Shown here piece by piece: positions 51,519 to 60,901 of a stretch of 64,000 nt of DNA. The notes beneath the pieces were generated by a model. The model ran no database searches. It was not told the DNA's origin and worked only from the letters and a program-made list of their open reading frames with translations. The stretch spans positions 2,215,129 to 2,279,128 of the forward strand of contig NZ_KB900539.1 in NCBI RefSeq assembly GCF_000378945.1, in the 5' to 3' direction. The DNA is from Methyloversatilis universalis EHg5. Its GTDB lineage: Bacteria; Pseudomonadota; Gammaproteobacteria; Burkholderiales; Rhodocyclaceae. The position numbers and the translations under genes are program-made. Every line of letters begins with the position of its first letter. Position 1 is the stretch's first letter.

Positions 51519-53897
51519 TCACACAACGACTGCAGGTTCTTCGGCGCGCTCGATCGGGCGCTGTTTGCTGCCCACGATGAAGGCGGGGCGGAACACATAG
51601 ACGATGGCCGGCATGATGAAGAGCGCGCTGAAGGCCGAGATGAACAGCCAGAGCGCGATCAGCAGGCCCATGTCGGCCTGCAGCCGCAGTGAAGAGAAGC
51701 TCCACAGGCCGACACTGGTGATCAGCGTCAGCGCGGTCACCAGCACGCCGCGGCCGGCGCTGGACAGCGCCTTCACGATGGCGCGCTCCACATTGGGGTT
51801 GTGGTGCAGCTCCTCACGGATGCCATCGACGATGTAGAAGGTGTAATCCACCCCCAGGCCGATGCCGAGCGCGACCACCGGCAGCGTGTTGATGTTCATG
51901 CCGATGCCGTGCCAGGCCATGTAGCTGAAGGTAATGGTGTTGGACAGCATCACCGGGATCATGAAGAACACCCCGGCCACGGTAGAGCGGTAGGTCACCG
52001 TGCAGCACACCACCAGCACCAGCAGCGCCAGCGCGATCGCCTCGATCTGGCCGGCCAGGATCACCTCATTGACCGCCGCCAGCACACCGACCAGACCGCC
52101 GGCCAGCAGGTAGTCGGCCTTGTCCATCGGGTTCTGCGCCACGTAGTCCTGTACCCGGGCCACCGCGGTGCGGATGGTTTCGCCCTGGTGATCGCGGAAG
52201 AACAGCGTGACCGCACCGTTCTTCGCGTCGGCATCGGCGTAGCGATCCATGTCGCCCGGGTCAGAGCCGGACACGAACATATAGGTCAGTTCCGAGTTCT
52301 CGCCGGCGTCATTGCCCAGTTCGGCGTACATCGGATTGCCTTCGCGCAGCACGCGGCGCACCTGCGGCAGGATGTCGGCCAGCGAAATGCTGCCGCCGAC
52401 CTCGGGCTGCGCTTCCATGTAGCGCTGGAAGTTGGCCATGCTGGCCAGCACCTCCGGCTCGCGCATGGCGCCCTTCTCCTTGCCGGCCACCACGACGAAC
52501 ATGCGGTCCGAGCCCTGGAACTGGCGGTTGATGTCGGTCGCGTCGCGGTTGTAGGAGGAGTCCGGCCACAGGATCGGAGACCCCGGATTCGCGTCGCCCA
52601 CCTTCAGGTTGAAGGCGTACCAGCCGGACAGCAGGAAGGTGATGCCAGCCAGTGCCAGCACGACATAGCGTGCGCGCGTGGTGACCACCGCCGCACAGCC
52701 GCGCAGGATGGCTTCCAGCACCGGACGGATGTTGAGCGGATGCACGAAGCCGCCGTGGCCGCTGAAGAAGGACAGCATGACCGGCGTCATCACCAGCGCA
52801 CTGATGAAGATGGAAAAGATCCACACCGTGCCGATGTAGGAAATCTTCTCCAGCATCGGGATGGGCGTCAGCGCCACCACCAGCACGCAGCCGGCATCGG
52901 CCACGATGGCCAGCATCGACGGCTTGAACAGATTCTTCGCGCTGGCCACGGCGGCAGCCGCCGAACTGCTCGCACCGTGCGCGATCTCGTCGTCGTAACG
53001 GGAGATGAGCTGAACCGAGTTGGAAATCGCCTGCGCGGTGATCAGGAAAGCCACCACGATGACCAGCGGGTCGAGGTGGAAGCCCATCAGCTTGGCCGCG
53101 CCCAGCGCCCAGATCGCGCTGATCACGCCCGCCAGCAGCGGCAGTACGGTGCCGTGCCAGGTGCGGGTGATGAGCAGCAGGATGATGACCAGCGATGCGA
53201 TGGCGGCGAAGAAAATCTGGATGGTTTCGTCGAGGTAGTAATTGACCCAGCCATACAGCACCGGCTCGCCGACCACGCGCACCATCACGCCGTCGCCGTC
53301 GGCCTCCTTGACCAGACCCATGATCTGTTCGAAGGCCTTGCTGTAGTTGATGTCACCATCCAGGAAGTCGGCCGTGATCAGCGTGGCCTTCAGGTCCATC
53401 GACACGTAGGGGCCGTAGATCAGCGGGTTGTTCAGCACCGCTTCCTTCAGCACCGCCATTTCGGCCGGGCCCTTGGGCAGTTCGGGCCACATGATGGGCC
53501 GCGACTCCACGCCCTCGGTCGAGGCGCGCACCTCCTTGATCTTCTTCGATGCGATCGAAATGATCTGGTAGGTATCGACGCTATCGACCTGCTGCAGGCC
53601 CACGGTGATCTTCTGCACCTTGGCCAGCACCGAGGGCTTGAAGATGTCGCCCTCCTTCACCTCGATCATGATGCTCACCATGTTCGAGCCGCCGAAGGTG
53701 GACTTGAACTGCTGGTTCACCGCCACATACGGGTGATTCTTGGGCAGCAGATCGCTGAACACCGTCTTCACTTCGACGTGGCTGGCCAGATACCCCATGA
53801 CCGCGGTGAGCACTGCCACTGCCATCACCACCCAGGTGCGGTGGCGTATCAGTGCAGCAAATATGTGTTCGACCTTGCTGAAGGTTTCGTTTTTCAC
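51519..53897 (-). CDS. RND/MMPL-family transporter of the ketone locus
   Basis: Inner membrane transporter of the RND superfamily, MMPL-like branch. Seen: 792 aa, shorter than tripartite RND pumps; about 12 membrane segments in two halves (sets near 220-400 and 615-780), each half preceded by a periplasmic domain. Conserved segments include FLITAQAISNSVQLISRY and VALGIGLGVDYTFYIVDGIREEL (the GxGxDY region of MMPL proteins). No adaptor or TolC gene is adjacent; the DUF1302 and YCF48-like proteins are its probable partners. Such proteins export or import lipids, hopanoids or hydrophobic substrates; the direction is unknown here. Confidence 0.88.
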   Translation of the reverse strand: MKNETFSKVEHIFAALIRHRTWVVMAVAVLTAVMGYLASHVEVKTVFSDLLPKNHPYVAVNQQFKSTFGGSNMVSIMIEVKEGDIFKPSVLAKVQKITVGLQQVDSVDTYQIISIASKKIKEVRASTEGVESRPIMWPELPKGPAEMAVLKEAVLNNPLIYGPYVSMDLKATLITADFLDGDINYSKAFEQIMGLVKEADGDGVMVRVVGEPVLYGWVNYYLDETIQIFFAAIASLVIILLLITRTWHGTVLPLLAGVISAIWALGAAKLMGFHLDPLVIVVAFLITAQAISNSVQLISRYDDEIAHGASSSAAAAVASAKNLFKPSMLAIVADAGCVLVVALTPIPMLEKISYIGTVWIFSIFISALVMTPVMLSFFSGHGGFVHPLNIRPVLEAILRGCAAVVTTRARYVVLALAGITFLLSGWYAFNLKVGDANPGSPILWPDSSYNRDATDINRQFQGSDRMFVVVAGKEKGAMREPEVLASMANFQRYMEAQPEVGGSISLADILPQVRRVLREGNPMYAELGNDAGENSELTYMFVSGSDPGDMDRYADADAKNGAVTLFFRDHQGETIRTAVARVQDYVAQNPMDKADYLLAGGLVGVLAAVNEVILAGQIEAIALALLVLVVCCTVTYRSTVAGVFFMIPVMLSNTITFSYMAWHGIGMNINTLPVVALGIGLGVDYTFYIVDGIREELHHNPNVERAIVKALSSAGRGVLVTALTLITSVGLWSFSSLRLQADMGLLIALWLFISAFSALFIMPAIVYVFRPAFIVGSKQRPIERAEEPAVVV

Positions 53898-53919
53898 GGC
53901 TGTCTCCCCCTGCGCTTTC

Positions 53920-54930
53920 TTATCGACCGACGATGGTCAGCTTGCCGTCCTCGAGCACGCCCAGATTGGCGCCCGACACGTAGTAGCGATTGCCGGCGCG
54001 CGTGATCTGGGTGCGCCAGGACACGTCGCCTTCGGCGATGCGGCCAAGCTTCCAGTCGGTCGCTGCGGCATCCGAAGTCACCATGACGCCCTTGTCGCCG
54101 ACCGCGACCCAGCGGTTCTCGTCCCAGGCGATGTCGAGCAGGTGTTCGCGGGTCAGCGGCGGTACATCGCGCCAGGTGGCTCCGCCGTCGCTGGTAATGA
54201 GCAGCGTGCCGGTCAGGCCCACGGCCACGCCGTGCTGGTCGTCGCGGAAATCGACGCCCATCAGGCTCACCTTGTTGTCCAGTTCGTTCTGGGTCCAGGT
54301 CGCGCCGCCGTCGGTGGTGCGCATGACGGTGCCGAATTCACCGACCAGCCAGCCGTTCTGGCCGTGGAAGAACACGTCGTTCCAGGCGCGGTCCTTTTCG
54401 TCCATCGCCCGGGTCCAGGTCACGCCCTTGTCGTCCGAGCGCAGCAGCGAGCCGAATTCGCCGACCGCCCAGGCCACGCCGTCGAAGATGCGCACGCGGA
54501 ACAGCTTGTTCGGGTTGTCCGACTTCGGCACCTGCGCGGCCTTCCAGCTGCTGCCGCCGTCGGCGGTGTAGAGTATGACGCCGTGATTGCCGGCCACCAC
54601 CGCGTGCTGGGTGTCCCAGGCGGCGATGCCCTGCAGGTTTTCGTAGGTGTTGCTGCCCTGACGATGCCAGCTGCGTCCGCCGTCATCGCTGCGCACGATC
54701 TTGCCGCCGCTGCCGGCAGCCCATGCGGTCTGTTCGGTGGGGGCCACCACGCTGAAGAAGTTGTCGCGCCGCTCGACCGCCTTGGGCTCGACCTTGTTGA
54801 TGACCGCTTCCGCCTTCACGAAGAAGCCGGCGTACAGCAGGCCACCGATGATGGCGATGGGAAGCGTGGAGGTGACGACATTGACCGCGGCACGTGCACC
54901 GCTGCCGAACCGTTTGAGCTGGTGAAGCAT
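53920..54930 (-). CDS. YCF48-like beta-propeller protein
   Basis: Seen: 336 aa; one N-terminal membrane anchor (about residues 18-40, LPIAIIGGLLYAGFFVKA); then six or seven repeats of the BNR/YCF48 type with the signature SDDGGRSW, TADGGSSW, TTDGGATW and SDGGATW and Trp-Ala-Val-Gly strands. Plant and cyanobacterial Ycf48 aids photosystem II assembly; bacterial relatives beside DUF1329/DUF1302/MMPL genes are probably assembly or scaffold proteins of that complex. The start MLHQLKRF has an AGAAGGAGACTGAAG site. First gene of the envelope module, just after the hairpin cluster. Confidence 0.86.
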   Translation of the reverse strand: MLHQLKRFGSGARAAVNVVTSTLPIAIIGGLLYAGFFVKAEAVINKVEPKAVERRDNFFSVVAPTEQTAWAAGSGGKIVRSDDGGRSWHRQGSNTYENLQGIAAWDTQHAVVAGNHGVILYTADGGSSWKAAQVPKSDNPNKLFRVRIFDGVAWAVGEFGSLLRSDDKGVTWTRAMDEKDRAWNDVFFHGQNGWLVGEFGTVMRTTDGGATWTQNELDNKVSLMGVDFRDDQHGVAVGLTGTLLITSDGGATWRDVPPLTREHLLDIAWDENRWVAVGDKGVMVTSDAAATDWKLGRIAEGDVSWRTQITRAGNRYYVSGANLGVLEDGKLTIVGR

Positions 54931-55078
54931 CTTCAGTCTCCTTCTGGCGCCGTTCAGTGCGCTGCGCGCACGACGCTTTTCATGACCTGAGCGGCTGTTC
55001 CGGCGTGAGCGTCCCCCTGCAGCCTGAAAAGGCCGCATGCGGGTACTGCCGATTCCGCATCAGGGTGCCGGGTGAAAG

Positions 55079-55160
55079 GCGGCCGGCCTGAACCGGCCGC
55101 TGTCGCTGCGACCGGCCTCCTCCGGCCGGTCGCGCCGGGGCACCTTGTGGGCGCCCCGGC
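55079..55160 (-). promoter_or_regulatory. Three consecutive hairpins after acxC
   Basis: Stems GCGGCCGG/CCGGCCGC (55079-55100), GCGACCGGCC/GGCCGGTCGC (55108-55133) and GCCGGGGC/GCCCCGGC (55134-55160) stand back to back in the gap between acxC and the YCF48-like gene. None has a T run. They could stabilise the acxABC mRNA 3' end or attenuate read-through into the envelope module. Confidence 0.65.
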
Positions 55161-55166
55161 TGTCCG

Positions 55167-55673
55167 TCACGACGCCCGTTCGGGCACCGGGAGGCCGACC
55201 CACTCCTTGTAGAAGGCTTCGATATCGGGCTCGAAGTCGTGGATCACCGGGTACCACGGGGTCGGTGCCTCGACGTCGTGCAGCGTGCCGCAAGTCGGGC
55301 AGTAGTACTCGCGGTACACCTGCCACTTGGTATCCGGCGCCATCAGCTTCGGATAGACCTCGGTCATCGCCTCTTCCGTGTCGCGGACATAGATGTGGGC
55401 GTGCATCTTCCAGTTGTCGGTGTAGTCGCAGAACTCGTGACCACAATCGCACTTGATGACCCACTGCTTGTTCTTCGCGGACTGCACGATGTACATGTGC
55501 GGGGCCAGCGGCAGAACGATCTTGTCCTTGAACGTCACCTTCTTCTGCAGCGCCTCGACGTACTGCTTGAAGCGGCTGTTGTCCTTGGGCATGGACAGCA
55601 TGCGGAAAGTGGTTTCCCAGTCCAGCGTGCCCTCGGCCAGGTGAGCGACCTGCTCATTGGTGTAAGTCGACAT
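55167..55673 (-). CDS. acxC: Acetone carboxylase gamma subunit
   Basis: Small zinc-binding subunit of acetone carboxylase. Seen: 168 aa, the family size; zinc-finger-like cysteines Cys75, Cys77, Cys82 (CDCGHEFC) and Cys125, Cys128 (YYCPTCG); EAPTPWYPVIHDFEPDIEAFYKEWVGL tail typical of AcxC. 38 bp after acxB. Confidence 0.95.
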   Translation of the reverse strand: MSTYTNEQVAHLAEGTLDWETTFRMLSMPKDNSRFKQYVEALQKKVTFKDKIVLPLAPHMYIVQSAKNKQWVIKCDCGHEFCDYTDNWKMHAHIYVRDTEEAMTEVYPKLMAPDTKWQVYREYYCPTCGTLHDVEAPTPWYPVIHDFEPDIEAFYKEWVGLPVPERAS

Positions 55674-55711
55674 TTATTGCTCCTTGATTCGCGTGTTCGT
55701 TCAGGTGGAGA

Positions 55712-58036
55712 TCACTCTTCGACCTGGACGACGGTGGTGACGTCAGGCATCAGCGACAGGTCCATGCGGTGCTTGGAGCCGTAGGACGGAACGCCCAGTT
55801 CGGTCTCCAGCAGTTGCCAGTCGGCCGGCAGGCTCCAGAAGTCCTTGAAGTGCTTGGTGAACTTCTCGGACAGCGCGAAGCTGGTGGCGAACATGTGCTG
55901 GACGGCCTGCGACGCGTGCTTGTTGATGATGCGTTCGCGCTCTTCCTTCATCCACTCGCGAACCGGCACCGCACGGGCCAGACGTTCCTTGCGCATTTCG
56001 GCGCGACGGGCCTGGGTCTTGGCCACATCGACGACGTAGGCGCCCTTGGCGTTCTGGGTGAACACCGCGCCGTACACCTTCTGGGCGTACTCGGGCAGCA
56101 GGAACTTCTCGTTCAGATCCTTCTCGATCGCCTTCGGCTCGCGGTCGATCGGGTCACCGAAGCCGGGGCCGCCACGCAGGTAGTTCAGGTACAGATCGTG
56201 GTTGTCGTAGCAGTCCTCGGTGGTCATGCACTGCTTGTCGCGCTTGATCCGTGCCGTGGCGTCGATGTTGTGCTCGTAGGTCGGCGCGGTCGGATCGAGG
56301 TCGCCACCCAGCGGCAGGCTTTCACCGTTGGCGATGCGACGCTCCAGGCCTGTCTTGTGGGCTTCGAAGCGGTAGCCGGTGGCTGCCGGGTAACCACCCA
56401 TCATGCCCCAGTCACTGTTCATGAAGCCGTTGCCCATGAAGAACATGGTCCAGTCCTGGGCGTTCCACACCATGCGCAGCGTCTCGAAGCCGCAGCCGCC
56501 ACGGTACTTGCCGTAGCCGCCGGAATTGGCCTTCACGTTGCGGCCCATGTAGAGCAGCGGTTCGGCCATTTCCCAGATTTCGATGTCGCCCATGTCGCCT
56601 TCCGGATTCCAGATGGCGGCGGCATGGTTCAGACCGTCCTTGACCGCGCAGGCACCGGTGCCGCAGCTCGATGCTTCGAAGCTGTTCACCGCGTGGATCT
56701 CGCCGTCCTGGTTGATACCGCCACCCTGCAGCCAGTTCGAGGTGTTGGCATTGCCGGCGTTGACCTCTTCGAGGTAGCCGCGGCTGAAGTAGGACTGCGA
56801 CAGACCGCGCCACAGCGCAGCCCAGCCGGACACCAGGAAGTGCCAGGCGTAGGCGTGGCCGGTGCGGCGGTCATCCGGGTTGCACCAGGTGCCCTTGGGC
56901 AGGTGGAACTCGGTGGCGAAGTAGGCACCGTCGTTGATGCGCTGCGTCGGCACCAGCGTCTGGCACATCATCACCCAGATGCCTGAGGTGAACGCCACCT
57001 GGTGGGCGTTGAAGGTGTGCCAGCCCCAGCGGCTCGCGCCTTCGAAATCGAGGCGCCACTTGCCGTCCGGCTTGATCGTCATTTCGCACGGCGAGTGCAT
57101 GATCGAATCGAGCTTGGCGAAGGCCGAGGACACCTGCACGTCGTCGTGCTTGTACGGCACATCAACGAAGGACACCTTGCGGTACTTGCCCGGCAGCGTC
57201 ATCGCCTTGATGCGGCTCATCAGGCCACGACGGCCTTCTTCGATGACTTCGTAGGCGAACTTCTCGTAGGCCTCGATGCCGTCGGCACGGATCACTTCCT
57301 CGACCAGTTCGCGGATCATGTGGCAGCCGGCGATACGGGTCTTCTCGTCGAGAATCCAGTACTTCGGCGTACGCACCGAACGCTGCGACTCATGCAGCCA
57401 GTCGCGCAGCGGCGTGTCATTCACGCCGGTCTTGCGGCAGGTGATCATGTAGCCGTCGCCGAAGCGCTGTACCTGACCGGTCGACATCGAGCCCGGGGTC
57501 ACCGCACCGGTGTCGATCACGTGGGTCACGCCGCCCACCCAGCCGATCAGACGGCCTTCCCAGAAGATCGGGACGATGGTGGCGATGTCGCACGGGTGCA
57601 CGTTGCCGATCGAGCAGTCGTTGTTCGTGAACATGTCACCGGGGTTGATGCCGGGGTTGGCTTCCCAGTTGTTCTCGATCATGTACTTGATCGCCGCGCC
57701 CATCGTGCCGACGTGGATGATGATGCCGGTCGAGGTGAGCACGCAGTCGCCGACCGCGTTGTACAGCGTGAAGCACAGCTCGCCTTCCTGTTCCACGATC
57801 GGGCTGGCAGCGATCTTCTTCGCGGTTTCGCGGGCATGCACCAGACCGCCGCGCAGCTTGGAGAACAGCTTTTCGTAGCCGATCGGGTCGGCGTCACGCA
57901 GCTCCAGCTTTTCCAGACCGTTGTAGTGACCGGACGCCTTGGTCCGCTCGATGATGCCGTCGCGGAACTGCTTCAGCGTCTGGCCGTTCTTCAGCAGATC
58001 GGCAAAACCGGTCTCGTTGTTACTCATCATGTTCAT
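55712..58036 (-). CDS. acxB: Acetone carboxylase alpha subunit (HyuB family)
   Basis: With AcxA and AcxC carboxylates acetone to acetoacetate in an ATP-dependent reaction; the alpha subunit belongs to the hydantoinase B family and the enzyme contains manganese. Seen: 774 aa, as expected for AcxB; N-terminal half with GELCFTLYNAVGDCVLTSTGI and NNDCSIGNVHPCDIATIVPIF; middle ATEFHLPKGTWCNPDDRRTGHAY; HyuB core VNSFEASSCGTGACAVKDGLNHAAAIW; C-terminal segment with SLMPDVTTVVQVEE. Between acxA (12-bp gap) and acxC. Confidence 0.95.
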   Translation of the reverse strand: MNMMSNNETGFADLLKNGQTLKQFRDGIIERTKASGHYNGLEKLELRDADPIGYEKLFSKLRGGLVHARETAKKIAASPIVEQEGELCFTLYNAVGDCVLTSTGIIIHVGTMGAAIKYMIENNWEANPGINPGDMFTNNDCSIGNVHPCDIATIVPIFWEGRLIGWVGGVTHVIDTGAVTPGSMSTGQVQRFGDGYMITCRKTGVNDTPLRDWLHESQRSVRTPKYWILDEKTRIAGCHMIRELVEEVIRADGIEAYEKFAYEVIEEGRRGLMSRIKAMTLPGKYRKVSFVDVPYKHDDVQVSSAFAKLDSIMHSPCEMTIKPDGKWRLDFEGASRWGWHTFNAHQVAFTSGIWVMMCQTLVPTQRINDGAYFATEFHLPKGTWCNPDDRRTGHAYAWHFLVSGWAALWRGLSQSYFSRGYLEEVNAGNANTSNWLQGGGINQDGEIHAVNSFEASSCGTGACAVKDGLNHAAAIWNPEGDMGDIEIWEMAEPLLYMGRNVKANSGGYGKYRGGCGFETLRMVWNAQDWTMFFMGNGFMNSDWGMMGGYPAATGYRFEAHKTGLERRIANGESLPLGGDLDPTAPTYEHNIDATARIKRDKQCMTTEDCYDNHDLYLNYLRGGPGFGDPIDREPKAIEKDLNEKFLLPEYAQKVYGAVFTQNAKGAYVVDVAKTQARRAEMRKERLARAVPVREWMKEERERIINKHASQAVQHMFATSFALSEKFTKHFKDFWSLPADWQLLETELGVPSYGSKHRMDLSLMPDVTTVVQVEE

Positions 58037-58048
58037 GGGTGTCTCTCC

Positions 58049-60196
58049 TCACTTGACTTCTTTGAGATGGAACAGGCGGTGCTTGTCGACGAAGGTCTCG
58101 AAGCCGTCCGGCACAACGAAGGTGGTCGCATCCGATTCGATGATGGCGGGGCCGACGATGTGGTTGCCCGACTTCAGCGCTTCCATCTTCCAGATCACCG
58201 CATCGACCCACTTCTTGTGGCGATAGAACGGGCGGGTACCGATGCGCGCTTCCGGCGGCGGCGTCGGGCCGCAGTCCGGGTCTTCCGGCAGCACCGGCTT
58301 CTGCGTCACCACGGTGCCGCGCATGATTGCGCCGGTGGCCGAGAAGCCCAGTTCCGGCGAACGTGCGGAGCTCGCATAGACGCGGCCGTAGGTGTTTTCG
58401 AAGGCTTCGACGATCTTGTCCCAGTCGGACGCGGTCGCAGCGGTCGACACCGGCGAGATGATTTCCAGGTCGTTCAGCTGACCCATGTACTGCATCTTGT
58501 AGCCGGGGATGAGCATCACGTCTTCCGGCTTGAAGCCGTTGATGACGAACTCTTCGATCACCTTGCCCGCCAGCTCGGACCACGCAGCCTGCAGGGTCTG
58601 GCATGCGGCTGCCTTGTCGCCATCGCTGGCCAGCTGGGCGACACCGAGGTCGACCGACTTGTCGTAGCGATATTCGAAGTCGGCGCAGGCGCAGCCGAAG
58701 GCCGAGAAGCCGGCCGCCCAGGCCGGTACGACGACGTCCTTGAAGCCGACGCCTTCGGTGTAGCCGTAGGTGTGAACCGGGCCGGCACCGCCGTAGGAGA
58801 AGCAGGTGAACTCGGCCGGGTTGTAGCCCTTGGCGCTGATGTTGGCGCGCAGGTATTCCGACAGCGTCAGGTCGAGCAGTTCGATCACGCCGGCGGCGGC
58901 GTCTTCCACCGACAGGCCCAGCGGATCGGCGATCTGCGCCTTGATGTGGTCACGCGCACGCTGCACGTCGAGCTTGATCGCACCGCCGAGGAAGTTGTTC
59001 GGGTTCAGGTAACCCAGAACGACGTGGCAGTCCGACACCGACACCGTGTCCAGGCCGCTTTCCGGCCAGCAGGTGCCGACGCGGTAGCCGGCGCTGTCCG
59101 GACCCAGCTTCAGCGACTTCGAGTACGGATCCAGGCGAACAAAGGAACCGGCGCCGGCACCGACCGAGTCCATCGCCACCAGCGGCAGCGACAGCACCAG
59201 GCGGGCCATGTCCGGATCGGACTTGATGGCGAACGAACCCTTGGTGATCAGCGCCACGTCGAACGAGGTACCGCCGATGTCCGAGCAGGCGATGTTCTCG
59301 TCACCCAGCGCTTCGCCCAGCAGCTTGGAGCCGATCACGCCGCCGATCGGGCCGGACACGATGGTGCGGGCCAGTTCCTTGGCCTTCCAGCTGATGGTGC
59401 CGCCGTGCGTGGCCATCACGCGCAGGTCGAACTTGCCGCCGTGCTTCTTGAAGCGGTCGCTCACCTTCTTCAGCGTCTCGCGCGACGGTTCAGCGCCATA
59501 CGCTTCGAGAATGGTGGTGTTCATGCGGTGGCTTTCCTTGCGCTGCGGGTAGTAATCCACCGAGGCAAAGACCGGGATGCTGGAACCGAGCTTCTTCAGC
59601 TCTTCCTTCACGATGTCGCGGGCGCGCTGTTCGCTGGTGCCGTTCTTGTGCGACTGCAGGAAGCAGATGACGATGGCCTGGGAACCGGCATCGACCAGTT
59701 CCTTCACCGCGCTGCGCACTTCGGCTTCGCGCAGCGGAATCACCACCTTGCCTTGCACGTCGGTACGCTCGGTCACGCCGCGGGTACGCGACACCGGCAC
59801 CAGCGGCTCGTCATAGCGGTGCGTGTTCAGGTGGATGCGGTCTTCCAGCGCGTAGCCGAGGTAGCTCTGCAGCGCGCGGCCCATCGAATGCACCTGCTCG
59901 AAACCGCGATTGCAGATCAGGCCGACGTCCAGGCCCTTGCGCATCAGCACCCGGTTCAGCATCGCGGTGCCGGAGTACACGCAGGTCACCAGCTCCGGGT
60001 ACACGTCATCGACTTCGCGGCCCCAGTGCGCCAGTGCATCGACCGACGAGTTGTAGATCGCCAGGGATTCGTCCCCGGGATTGCTCTGTGCCTTGCCGAC
60101 CACGAAGCGGCCGTCCGCACGGACAAAGAAGGTGTCGGTCATGGTGCCGCCTGCATCAATTCCCAGCACCTGAACCGACGAATTATCGATCGTCAT
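58049..60196 (-). CDS. acxA: Acetone carboxylase beta subunit (HyuA family)
   Basis: Nucleotide-binding subunit of acetone carboxylase: phosphorylates acetone and bicarbonate (known for the family) so the partner can join them to acetoacetate. Seen: 715 aa; N-terminal phosphate-binding loop LGIDAGGTMTDTFFV; DIGGTSFDVALI; SVGAGAGSFVRLD; GVIELLDLTLSEYLRANISAKGYNPAEFTCFSYGGAGPVHTYGY, the HyuA/ASKHA fold. The start MTIDNSS was chosen over a 49-codon extension; it has GGAGACGTGGAG just before it. First gene of acxABC, preceded by a sigma-54 promoter. Confidence 0.95.
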   Translation of the reverse strand: MTIDNSSVQVLGIDAGGTMTDTFFVRADGRFVVGKAQSNPGDESLAIYNSSVDALAHWGREVDDVYPELVTCVYSGTAMLNRVLMRKGLDVGLICNRGFEQVHSMGRALQSYLGYALEDRIHLNTHRYDEPLVPVSRTRGVTERTDVQGKVVIPLREAEVRSAVKELVDAGSQAIVICFLQSHKNGTSEQRARDIVKEELKKLGSSIPVFASVDYYPQRKESHRMNTTILEAYGAEPSRETLKKVSDRFKKHGGKFDLRVMATHGGTISWKAKELARTIVSGPIGGVIGSKLLGEALGDENIACSDIGGTSFDVALITKGSFAIKSDPDMARLVLSLPLVAMDSVGAGAGSFVRLDPYSKSLKLGPDSAGYRVGTCWPESGLDTVSVSDCHVVLGYLNPNNFLGGAIKLDVQRARDHIKAQIADPLGLSVEDAAAGVIELLDLTLSEYLRANISAKGYNPAEFTCFSYGGAGPVHTYGYTEGVGFKDVVVPAWAAGFSAFGCACADFEYRYDKSVDLGVAQLASDGDKAAACQTLQAAWSELAGKVIEEFVINGFKPEDVMLIPGYKMQYMGQLNDLEIISPVSTAATASDWDKIVEAFENTYGRVYASSARSPELGFSATGAIMRGTVVTQKPVLPEDPDCGPTPPPEARIGTRPFYRHKKWVDAVIWKMEALKSGNHIVGPAIIESDATTFVVPDGFETFVDKHRLFHLKEVK

Positions 60197-60296
60197 CTCC
60201 ACGTCTCCATTTGAATAGTCCACCTGCTCTTCGCCTCCGGCCCCGGTGGGCCGGCGTTTCCTGATCGATCTGGCCGCGATCGAACACAGCCTCTTG

Positions 60297-60313
60297 TGCA
60301 AGGACGGTGCCAA
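60297..60313 (-). promoter_or_regulatory. Sigma-54 promoter of acxABC
   Basis: Read leftward: TTGGCACCGTCCTTGCA, a full consensus -24/-12 element (TGGCAC-N5-TTGC). It is about 100 bp before the acxA start. The neighbouring activator gene acxR makes its use very likely. Confidence 0.9.
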
Positions 60314-60453
60314 TGCGTCCACAGGGCGTGAAGATGCGCGCAAACAACTGATTAAAAAGACGAATAAATTTCACCTGTACAGGCGATCTTGACCCTTCAG
60401 GCATCGGACGGATGGAATTCGGACGGCATCGGAAAGACCGACCGTAGTGCGAT

Positions 60454-60464
60454 CGGACTGTCCG
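60454..60464. promoter_or_regulatory. Candidate activator-binding palindrome upstream of acxABC
   Basis: CGGACTGTCCG, a perfect dyad with one central base, 141 bp upstream of the -24 edge. Several CGGACGG half-sites flank it (60404-60485). The same CGGAC/GTCCG dyad at nearly the same distance occurs before the thiolase promoter. Confidence 0.55.
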
Positions 60465-60614
60465 GAAACCCGCGTCGGACGGTCGTTTCAGAGGAATTGG
60501 AATGGTGCGGCGCAACAGACACCTGCATGCAGGCACAAGCAAATCCTCGCGAGCACAGGCGTGCTTCGCCGGGAGCGCCATTTCGAATCGAAAGCCGCAT
60601 GTCATCGGAGGCCT

Positions 60615-60808
60615 GATCGCGGCGGGGCGCCGCTCCCACACGCCCTGGCGACGACCTGCACGGAATGGTGGGTGCGGCGCCTCGCCGCGATGAAGCCCTG
60701 GAACGGAGGCCGCGCGTAAGCAATCGCCCTATCGCGGCGGGGGCGCCGCTCCCACACGACCTTGCAACGACCTGCGCGTTTCAGTGGGAGCGGCGCCCCC
60801 GCCGCGAT
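60615..60808. repeat. Repeat cluster of the GTGGGAGCGGCGCC family
   Basis: Four palindrome copies: inverted near 60617 and 60731, forward near 60664 and 60784, forming two BIMEs. The rest of 60465-60901 shows no gene. Confidence 0.82.
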
Positions 60809-60901
60809 GGCTGCCGTGGAACGGAAATCACCCGCGATCCGCCGCCCTGTCGCAGCAGGGCGCGGCGCGCTCAAGGGGTGGCGACAGACTGCGCGCAGCC
60901 T

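Noticed and set aside
57002-60214. 1070-aa rightward frame opposite acxA/acxB
   Set aside because: Antisense shadow: composition is typical of reverse-complemented GC-rich coding DNA and the acx genes are certain.
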